Source: Paenilisteria riparia FSL S10-1204 (lineage in GTDB: Bacteria; Bacillota; Bacilli; Lactobacillales; Listeriaceae). From it: a stretch of DNA of 59,163 bases. A model generated the notes under the pieces. The model was not told the DNA's origin. It searched no databases and worked only from the letters and a program-made list of their open reading frames with translations. This document shows, piece after piece, positions 52,680 through 59,163 of this stretch. The DNA is taken from positions 1-59,163 of the forward strand of contig NZ_AODL01000009.1 in the NCBI RefSeq assembly GCF_000525995.1, in the 5' to 3' direction. How positions within the stretch are numbered: the stretch's first letter is position 1; each line of letters opens with the position of its first letter. The position numbers and the translations under genes are program-made.

Positions 52680-54602
52680 ATGGGTGAGGCAGTGATTCCT
52701 ATGCCTAGGTGGCGGGATTTAATTCAGATTTTGTATGTAAAAATGGATTTTGTTAGCGGAAAAGAGCTTGGCGATCAGTTGCAGGTGGATCCGAGGACGA
52801 TTCGAAATGATATTAAAGCGCTTCATCCGATTTTGAGTGCCTCGAATAATGAGATTACGTCTGTGCGTGGTGTTGGTTATAAGCTTGTGGTTCGGGATGA
52901 GATGGCTTTGCGGAACTTGTTGCTCGCTGATGTTCGTGAGCGCTCGAACCTTCATATTACGCCGATGCTTGCGGAGGATCGGGTCGATTATATTATTCGC
53001 TATTTGTTACTGGAAAACAGGTTTGTGAAATTGGAAGATATCGCGGATGAGCTTTATGTCAGCAAATCGACGATCAATCTTATCATTCCAGAAGTGAAGA
53101 AAAAGCTGGGCGAATTTCAGCTTACTTTGGATAAAAAAGCGGGATATGGGGTTAAAATTTCGGGAACGGAGTTAAATATTCGATTTTGTTTTTCACATTT
53201 TTTATTAGGGAAGTCGCCAAGTTTGTTAATTAGTGAGACGGAGCAGGCGTTTTTTGATGATGTGGATTTGGAGCGGATTCAGCAAGTGGTGGTGGATAGT
53301 GTGTCGACATATGCGATTCATATGACAGATATTGCGCTGAAGAATTTGATTATTCATATTGCCATTGCGGTTTGCCGGATTCGTGATGATTGTTATGTGG
53401 CAGCCGATGAGTTGCTGAACGTTGAATTTAATATGCAGGAATTGCGGGCGGCGCAGACGATGATTCGCGGGATTGAGGAGCAGGAAGGGGTTACGTTTCC
53501 GGAGACGGAGTTATCGTATTTGCTACTACATTTGAGTGCGAAACATATCACAACGGATGAGGATGATGATCGTGAATATATGTTGGTCAGCAAAATGCTA
53601 GAACGAATTCAAAAACGTTACGGTTACGCGTTAATGCAAGACAAAGAGCTAGTTTCCAATCTTGTTTTGCATTTAAAACCTGCGATTAACCGGATCAAAT
53701 TTCATATGAACATTCAAAATCCGTATTTGCCGAATTTGAAACAAAATTATCCGCTAGCTTTTGAGCTGGGGCTTACGGCGAAAGATGTTTTGTCGGAAGA
53801 ACTTGGCGCGGAAGTGAATGAGGCGGAGGCTGGTTATTTGGCGATTCATTTGCTTTACGCGATGGATAAGGCGGAAGCTGGAGCGAAAAAACGGGTACTT
53901 ATTGTGTGTGCGTCGGGATTAGGAACGTCGCAACTTTTGGAGTCGAAGGTGAGACGCGCCTTTGCTGAGCAGTTGGACATTGTTGGTGTGCAGTCTTTTT
54001 ATGCGTATGAGAATGAGCCGCTAGCTTGCGATTTCGTCATTGCGACAGTGCCCTTGCATCAGAAAAATCATCCGTATGTTCAAGTATCGCCGTTTTTGAC
54101 GCGTGCGGATGTGAGGGCTATTGAAGGGATGATAGAATCAGAGGATGGAAAAGTAATATTAGAGCTGGAAAACGTGTTTTCGAAGGACTTATTTTTAGTT
54201 TCACGGGTCGGTCAGACGAAAAATGAGATTTTGCAAGAATTGGCGTCGTTATTGATGCAAAAAGGATATGTTGGCGAGGATTATTTGCCGTCGATTTTTG
54301 AGCGGGAACAAGTGGTGCCGACGTATTTGGGGAATGGCTTGGCAACGCCGCATCCGATTCAAGCAGATGTTGCGCGAACAGCGATTGCGGTTTGTGTTTG
54401 TGAGTCGCCAGTGCTTTGGAATGAGGAGGAAAAGGCGCAAGTCGTGTTTATGTTAGCGGTGAAAAACAAGGAACAATCGCAACTTGCTACAACGTATGAA
54501 TTGATTAGCGATATTGTAGAGGATCCTAAAACAATGAGCCAACTGAAAGAAGTTCGCGATTTTGAGGGATTAATACGAATTTTAAGGAGGCTCAGCTTAT
54601 AG
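52680..54602 (+). CDS. PRD-containing PTS-regulated transcriptional activator
   Basis: A 640-residue LicR/MtlR-type regulator. The N-terminal helix-turn-helix is GKELGDQLQVDPRTIRNDIK (about 23-42), with a second Mga-like one near 118 (LEDIADELYVSKSTINLII). Two PRDs follow with His in LIIHIAIAV, LLLHLSAKH, LVLHLKPAI and LAIHLLYAM. An EIIB-like domain has CASGLGTSQLLESK, and a C-terminal EIIA (PTS_EIIA_2) has GNGLATPHP. Phosphorylation at these sites tunes activity with sugar supply. It lies just upstream of the beta-glucoside PTS, its likely target. Confidence 0.9.
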   Translation: MGEAVIPMPRWRDLIQILYVKMDFVSGKELGDQLQVDPRTIRNDIKALHPILSASNNEITSVRGVGYKLVVRDEMALRNLLLADVRERSNLHITPMLAEDRVDYIIRYLLLENRFVKLEDIADELYVSKSTINLIIPEVKKKLGEFQLTLDKKAGYGVKISGTELNIRFCFSHFLLGKSPSLLISETEQAFFDDVDLERIQQVVVDSVSTYAIHMTDIALKNLIIHIAIAVCRIRDDCYVAADELLNVEFNMQELRAAQTMIRGIEEQEGVTFPETELSYLLLHLSAKHITTDEDDDREYMLVSKMLERIQKRYGYALMQDKELVSNLVLHLKPAINRIKFHMNIQNPYLPNLKQNYPLAFELGLTAKDVLSEELGAEVNEAEAGYLAIHLLYAMDKAEAGAKKRVLIVCASGLGTSQLLESKVRRAFAEQLDIVGVQSFYAYENEPLACDFVIATVPLHQKNHPYVQVSPFLTRADVRAIEGMIESEDGKVILELENVFSKDLFLVSRVGQTKNEILQELASLLMQKGYVGEDYLPSIFEREQVVPTYLGNGLATPHPIQADVARTAIAVCVCESPVLWNEEEKAQVVFMLAVKNKEQSQLATTYELISDIVEDPKTMSQLKEVRDFEGLIRILRRLSL

Positions 54603-54678
54603 CGGTGGCCTTCTTTCTTTTCGTGGATTTCCTTTAGGTAAGACTTCTTGCGGAAAAAGTCTAGCTTTATTTCTTAAA

Positions 54679-54705
54679 AAGAAAGCGCTACACTTGAGGT
54701 ATAAT
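54679..54705 (+). promoter_or_regulatory. Promoter and cre-like site of the beta-glucoside PTS
   Basis: TATAAT at 54700-54705 is preceded by AAGAAAGCGCTACACTT, a partial cre match. No good -35 is seen, which fits an activator-dependent promoter. Confidence 0.5.
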
Positions 54706-54723
54706 AAAGAGGAGGGTTACAAC

Positions 54724-56019
54724 ATGAAGAAATTTGTTGAAAAACTGGGTTGGCTTTCGCAGAAGTTAGGGAATCAAATTCATTTGAAATCGATGCGTGA
54801 TGCGTTTGCGACGATTTTGCCATTTATCATGTTAGCTGGTTTTATGGTGTTGATTAATAACGTTATTATTAAACCGGATGGCTTTATGTCGAATGTTATT
54901 AGTTCGGAGACGCTTGCTAATTGGCAGCAGCTGGGAAATAGTATTGTGAATGGGACGTTGGGGATTATTACGATTTTGATCGGGGCTTCGGTTTCGTATT
55001 TTCTAGCGCAGAATCGTCAATTTGAGAATCCTTTTGCGCCGGCTTTACAAACGATTGCTTTGATTGTTATTTTTATTCCGCTTACGAATGATGTGATTCC
55101 GGTTGGGGGGCAGAAGGCTGTGGAGATTGGTGGCGTTATTCCAACGGCGCTGACTGGTTCGGCTGGGATGTTCGTGGGGATTGTGACAGCGCTTTTGTCT
55201 ACGGAATTGTTTATTCGTTTCTCACAGAGCGAGCGCTTGAAAATCAAGATTTCTGGTGACAGTGTGCCGCCAGCGGTTATTAAATCGTTTAATGTGTTGA
55301 TTCCGACGATGTTGACGGTGCTTGTGTTTGCCTTTGTGTCGTTCTTGTTGACGCAGTTGTTCTCGCTAAATATTTATGCATTAATTGGAACGATTATTCA
55401 AAAACCGTTGACGTTCTTGGTGACAAGTGTTCCTGGATTCTTGGCGTTGATGACGATTTCGCAGATGCTGTATTCGATTGGTATTGCGGGAAGTGGGATT
55501 TTGGGACCGATTATGGACCCGGTATTGCTCGCGAACATGCAAGATAATATGACAGCTTACGCTAACAATGCGGCGATTCCACATATTATTAATACGACAT
55601 TCCGTGATATTTTTGGTGTTATGGGTGGCGGTGGAAATACGATTGCGCTACTTATTGCGATATTTATTTGGAGTAAGCGGAAAGATTATCGGGAAATTGC
55701 GGTTTTGTCTTCTGCGCCGGGGCTTTTCAATATTAATGAACCTGTCGTTTTTGGACTGCCGATTGTGTATAATTTAAGTTTGATGATACCTTTCATTATT
55801 TCAACCCCATTATGTTTACTTTTGGCGTATATTGCGACGAAGATTCATATGATTTCGGAGGTTGTCGTGATGGTACCGTGGACGACGCCGGTTGTCGCTT
55901 CTGGATTTTTGGCAACGGGTGGGGATTGGCGCGCAGCAGTTTTCCAAGTGTTTTTAGTGGGAATTTGTGTGTTGCTATATCTACCGTTTTTGAAGGTAAA
56001 TGACCGAATTAAAGCGTAA
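54724..56019 (+). CDS. PTS EIIC, lactose/cellobiose family
   Basis: A 431-residue membrane subunit (LKSMRDAFATILPFIMLAGF; LFNINEPVVFGLPIVYNLSL, which holds the NEP sugar-binding signature of the family). It imports and helps phosphorylate cellobiose-like beta-glucosides. GAGGAGG before ATG 54724 sets the start. EIIB follows 12 bp later. Confidence 0.93.
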   Translation: MKKFVEKLGWLSQKLGNQIHLKSMRDAFATILPFIMLAGFMVLINNVIIKPDGFMSNVISSETLANWQQLGNSIVNGTLGIITILIGASVSYFLAQNRQFENPFAPALQTIALIVIFIPLTNDVIPVGGQKAVEIGGVIPTALTGSAGMFVGIVTALLSTELFIRFSQSERLKIKISGDSVPPAVIKSFNVLIPTMLTVLVFAFVSFLLTQLFSLNIYALIGTIIQKPLTFLVTSVPGFLALMTISQMLYSIGIAGSGILGPIMDPVLLANMQDNMTAYANNAAIPHIINTTFRDIFGVMGGGGNTIALLIAIFIWSKRKDYREIAVLSSAPGLFNINEPVVFGLPIVYNLSLMIPFIISTPLCLLLAYIATKIHMISEVVVMVPWTTPVVASGFLATGGDWRAAVFQVFLVGICVLLYLPFLKVNDRIKA

Positions 56020-56031
56020 GGAGGGACAGCG

Positions 56032-56340
56032 ATGAGACGGCTAATGTTAATGTGTAACGCTGGTATGTCTACAAGTGTACTCGTTCGTAAAATGCAAAAA
56101 GTAGCCGCGGAAAAGGGCTTGGATATCGAAATTTGGGCGATTTCGGAGACGGATTTCGAGAAAAATTGGCGCAATGCTGAGGCGATTCTGTTAGGGCCGC
56201 AAGTCAGTTATATGCAGAGCAAGGTGAGCGAATCGGTTGGTCAGGCGATTCCGGTGGGCGTGATTGCGATTGTGGATTACGGCCGGATGGATGGCGAAAA
56301 GGTTCTGGCGCAAGGCTTGGCGTTGCTAGGAGAGGGGTGA
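56032..56340 (+). CDS. PTS EIIB, lactose/cellobiose family
   Basis: A 102-residue cytoplasmic subunit with the phospho-cysteine loop MLMCNAGMSTSVLVRK (Cys about 8) and LGPQVSYMQSKVSE. It takes phosphate from the EIIA at 58613 and gives it to sugar in EIIC. Two bases separate its stop from the GH3 ATG. Confidence 0.93.
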   Translation: MRRLMLMCNAGMSTSVLVRKMQKVAAEKGLDIEIWAISETDFEKNWRNAEAILLGPQVSYMQSKVSESVGQAIPVGVIAIVDYGRMDGEKVLAQGLALLGEG

Positions 56341-56341
56341 C

Positions 56342-58612
56342 ATGATGGCGAACTATTTGGATGCGACGTGTGATGTGACGGAGCGTGTGGCTGATTTGTT
56401 GGGACGGATGACGTTGGTGGAGAAGTGCGGCCAGTTGAATCAGCGCTTATATGGCTGGGATACGTTTGTGCGTGACGGTGAGGATTTTGATGTGACGGCT
56501 GTTTTTAAGGATGAGGTCACGACGTTTGGCGGGATTGGTGCGCTTTACGGGTTGTTTCGGGCAGACCCGTGGTCGGGGATGAATCACGAAAATGGGATTA
56601 GTCGGGAAAATTCAGCGCGTGTGGCGAACTTGTTGCAGCGGTACGTGATGGAGAATACAAGATTGGGAATCCCAATGCTCATTTCGGAGGAGGTGCCACA
56701 TGGGCATCAGGCGCTGGACAGTGAGTCGTATCCGGTGAACTTGGCACGGGGAGCTTCGTTTAATCGGGAGTTACAACGGGAAATTGCGACTGCGATTGCG
56801 ACGGAGATTCGTGACAAGGGTGTGCATTTGGCGCTAGCCTCGGCGCTTGATATTATGCGGGATCCAAGATGGGGACGTGCTGAGGAGTGTTTCAGTGAGG
56901 ATCCGTACTTAGCGGCAGAATTTACGAAGTCGATTACGACGGGATTTCAGGAGAGTGGCGAGATTGCAGTGATTCTGAAACATTTTGCGGCGCAAGGTGA
57001 GCCTGTTGGTGGACATAATTCGGGACCTGTGTCGATTGGGATGCGGGAATTACGCGAGATTTTCCTACCGCCGATGGTTGCTGCGACGGATGCGCTCGGT
57101 GTGATGGCGGCTTACAATGAGATTGATGGTGTGCCGTGTCACGCGAATGCGGATTTGTTGACGGGAATTTTGCGGGATGAGCTTGGATTTGAGGGTATTG
57201 TGATGGCTGATGGTTGTGCGCTGGATCGATTGCTGAACTTGATGCCAGACACGAAAAAGGCAGCAGCTCTTGGTCTCACAGCAGGTGTTGATTTGAGCTT
57301 GTGGGATTCTGTGTATCCTGACTTGGCGGCGGCCGTGACGGCTGGCGAGGTGGGTGAAGCGCTCGTGGACCGGGCGGTTAGCAGAGTTTTGCGATTGAAA
57401 TTTGAACTTGGTTTATTTGAAAAGCCATATGTGACTGAAAAAGTAGCCGAACGTTCGGCGTCATGGCGTATCTGGAATTTACAAGCGGCGCGTGAGGCAA
57501 TCTGTTTGCTGGAAAATCGAAAGAACGTATTGCCGCTCCGTGACGCGAAACATATCGCGGTCATTGGGCCAAATGCGGATGCATTATACAATCAACTCGG
57601 CGATTATACGGCGCCACAAAATATGACGGATGGCGTGACAATTTTACAAGGATTGCAAAACTTAGCGCCTGAAAATGTAACAATCAGCTATGAAAAAGGT
57701 AGCGAAGTCCGTGAAAAAGTAATAAACGGTGTTGAAAAAGCAGTACAACTCGCGAACTCTGCAGATGTCATTGTCCTTGCGCTCGGCGGGTCAAGTGCGC
57801 GTAATTTTGATATGGAATTTTTAAATAATGGTGCGGTCAGTTCGAAGGGGCCGAATATGGATGCGGGCGAGAACGTTGATGTGGCGGACCTCGCGTTACC
57901 GGATGCGCAAATCGAACTTTTTCAAGCGGTCAGAGCATTAGGAAAGCCAGTCGTGGTGGTGCTTGTTCAAGGGCGCCCCAATGCGATTCCTGAAATTAGC
58001 GAACAAGCCGATGCGCTTTTAACAGCTTGGTATCCAGGGGCACAGGGCGGAACGGCGGTTGCAGAAGTGCTATTTGGCATGACGAATCCATCCGGAAAAT
58101 TGCCAGTAAGCATCCCGCGTTCCTCCGGTCAACTTCCCGTTTACTACAATCAAAAAGTCGGCGAGTACAAAGAAGATTATTTCGACGAACGAGGCTCGGC
58201 ACTTTACAACTTCGGCTACGGCTTGAGCTACAGTGATTTCGAATATCAAAAAATCGAGACTACGCGCACAAATCTAACTATAGCTGAACTAGAAGCTGGC
58301 GAGCAATTCGAATTCCGCATAACTATCGCCAATAAATCGGATGTCGCAGGGCAAGAAGTGGTGCAGCTTTATATTCACGATGAAGAGGCAAGCATCACGC
58401 GTCGCAAAAAAGAACTAAAAGATTTCCAAAAAATCGAAATAGGCGCAAGAAAAACGCAAGAAGTCATATTAAAAATCGGATTAGCCGAACTACAAATTTG
58501 GTCAATCAAAAATCGTTGGGAACTAGAGGCAGGAAACGTACGTATTTTTGTCGGCGGGGGTTCTGATACAACATTAGAGACAATGATTCAAATCAAAAAT
58601 GAGGTGGTATGA
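56342..58612 (+). CDS. GH3 beta-glucosidase
   Basis: A 756-residue cytoplasmic glycoside hydrolase family 3 enzyme. The TIM barrel (1 to about 360) has LISEEVPHGHQAL, SALDIMRDPRWGRAEECFSE and the nucleophile Asp in GFEGIVMADGCALD (about 284). The alpha/beta sandwich (about 375-600) has GPNADALYNQLGDYT and a likely acid Glu nearby. A fibronectin-III-like end completes it. No signal peptide. Lying between EIIB and EIIA genes, it should act on imported beta-glucosides. Confidence 0.92.
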   Translation: MMANYLDATCDVTERVADLLGRMTLVEKCGQLNQRLYGWDTFVRDGEDFDVTAVFKDEVTTFGGIGALYGLFRADPWSGMNHENGISRENSARVANLLQRYVMENTRLGIPMLISEEVPHGHQALDSESYPVNLARGASFNRELQREIATAIATEIRDKGVHLALASALDIMRDPRWGRAEECFSEDPYLAAEFTKSITTGFQESGEIAVILKHFAAQGEPVGGHNSGPVSIGMRELREIFLPPMVAATDALGVMAAYNEIDGVPCHANADLLTGILRDELGFEGIVMADGCALDRLLNLMPDTKKAAALGLTAGVDLSLWDSVYPDLAAAVTAGEVGEALVDRAVSRVLRLKFELGLFEKPYVTEKVAERSASWRIWNLQAAREAICLLENRKNVLPLRDAKHIAVIGPNADALYNQLGDYTAPQNMTDGVTILQGLQNLAPENVTISYEKGSEVREKVINGVEKAVQLANSADVIVLALGGSSARNFDMEFLNNGAVSSKGPNMDAGENVDVADLALPDAQIELFQAVRALGKPVVVVLVQGRPNAIPEISEQADALLTAWYPGAQGGTAVAEVLFGMTNPSGKLPVSIPRSSGQLPVYYNQKVGEYKEDYFDERGSALYNFGYGLSYSDFEYQKIETTRTNLTIAELEAGEQFEFRITIANKSDVAGQEVVQLYIHDEEASITRRKKELKDFQKIEIGARKTQEVILKIGLAELQIWSIKNRWELEAGNVRIFVGGGSDTTLETMIQIKNEVV

Positions 58613-58921
58613 ATGGAAAGCATGGAATTAGCCTCTTTTCAAATAATTAGTACAGTCGGCGGGGCTAGGAGCAAAATCACCGAAGCTTTGCAATGTGCCA
58701 GACAGCGAAATTTTAAAGAAGCGTACCAAAAAATCGACGAAGCCAATGAATTTTTAAAAGAAGGCCATAAAAATCACGTCGATCTGATTCAAAAAGAAGC
58801 TGATGGCCAAGAAATTCCTTTTTCCATGCTATTTATGCACGCAGAGGACCAATTTATGTCGGTGTATTTATTGCGTGACATTGCGTATGAAATGATTGCA
58901 ATGTGGAAAGAAATAAAATAA
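58613..58921 (+). CDS. PTS EIIA, lactose/cellobiose family
   Basis: A 102-residue helical subunit, trimeric in the family. The phospho-His is in FSMLFMHAEDQFMSVYLLRD (about 78), and GHKNHVDLIQKEA is conserved. The start follows the GH3 stop directly with a GAGGTGG ribosome site in the GH3 coding end, so the four genes form one operon. Confidence 0.93.
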   Translation: MESMELASFQIISTVGGARSKITEALQCARQRNFKEAYQKIDEANEFLKEGHKNHVDLIQKEADGQEIPFSMLFMHAEDQFMSVYLLRDIAYEMIAMWKEIK

Positions 58922-58928
58922 TTTTTTG

Positions 58929-58959
58929 AGTGTATGCCTTATCTGGTGTACACTTTTTT
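58929..58959 (+). terminator. Terminator of the beta-glucoside operon
   Basis: AGTGTA and TACACT arms, then TTTTTT. Confidence 0.65.
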
Positions 58960-59028
58960 AGTATGCTGAGTATATTACCTTGACTGTCATAGTAATATGA
59001 TGTATTATATACTCATGGAGGCGATCAC

Positions 59029-59163
59029 ATGGCTGATAAAAAGCTTTCCTCGGATTTGCTTCGAGGACACACAGATACCATTATTTTGAAGTTATTAATG
59101 AGCGGCGATAAATACGGTTACGATTAATTTTAAAGTTGTATTCAGAATCAAAATTCGAAACGG
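59029..59163 (+). pseudogene. PadR-family regulator, partial, frameshifted
   Basis: ATG 59029 behind GGAGG reads LLRGHTDTIILKLLMSGDKY then GYD-stop. This is the PadR winged-helix start. One frame over, the next codons read LILKLYSESKFET, the normal continuation, so one T is missing at 59124-59125. The gene runs off the right edge. Confidence 0.75.

Overview
The window is low-GC Firmicute chromosome. Gene content and small Listeria-type families point to Listeriaceae, most likely one of the xylose-using Listeria sensu lato species. The pointers are an esxA/LXG block near rlmH, a DUF5670 micro-protein, a sigma54-driven mannose PTS, DUF956, and L25/Ctc with a sigmaB-like promoter. The rpsF-ssb-rpsR operon and rlmH suggest an origin-proximal region. 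The species call is inference; no rRNA is present.

Layout: (1) 1-365 is a four-copy ~91-bp tandem repeat, followed by a DUF932-like gene. (2) 2.0-11.7 kb is an accessory island cut into modules by a 50-bp sequence identical or similar to the 3' half of a tRNA-Lys(CTT) gene, at 1999, 6623 and 10086, with a degenerate copy near 11643. These look like att sites of serial integrations. Module 1 carries a type VII secretion LXG DNase toxin (Ntox15 tip) with helper proteins and Tdi1-type immunity proteins. Module 2 carries a glycine-zipper toxin tip, a secreted bacteriocin-like protein with a two-TM putative immunity protein, and an IS1182-family element. Module 3 carries an Mrr-like nuclease and decayed copies of the module 2 genes. 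No integrase is visible. (3) 12.1-19.5 kb is xylose/xyloside use: GPH transporter, GH43 xylosidase, XylR (frameshifted), XylA, XylB, with cre and XylR-operator signals. (4) 19.9-23.6 kb holds a secreted DUF4434 protein and a pyruvyl-transferase gene with a disrupted coiled-coil tail. (5) 24.2-27.5 kb is a mannose-family PTS behind an exact sigma54 promoter and three copies of an 11-bp repeat, followed by DUF956. (6) 27.6-40.5 kb is mostly core: DUF2200, rpsF-ssb-rpsR, an APC permease, DUF4003, an aldo/keto reductase, TetR/MMPL, YbjQ, L-LDH, L25, a CxxH/CxxC protein and RlmH. A dense DnaA-box cluster sits just upstream of rlmH. (7) 40.7-47.5 kb is EsxA, a second LXG toxin cassette with a nuclease-like tip and immunity genes, then small accessory genes (DUF960, Mor-like, membrane proteins). 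(8) 47.9-52.7 kb holds lipoproteins, DUF998, a beta-eliminating lyase, an AAA ATPase and a GNAT protein. (9) 52.7-58.9 kb is a beta-glucoside locus: PRD regulator, EIIC, EIIB, GH3, EIIA. A PadR-like gene is cut by the right edge.

Two themes stand out. First, the tRNA-Lys-fragment array acts as an accumulation site for toxin, immunity and defence cassettes. Second, many genes carry single-base indels, mostly in short A or T runs (xylR, the pyruvyl transferase twice, an LXG immunity gene, two lipoproteins, PadR and others). This is either homopolymer sequencing error or genuine hypermutable decay, and should be settled before any of these genes is called a pseudogene.
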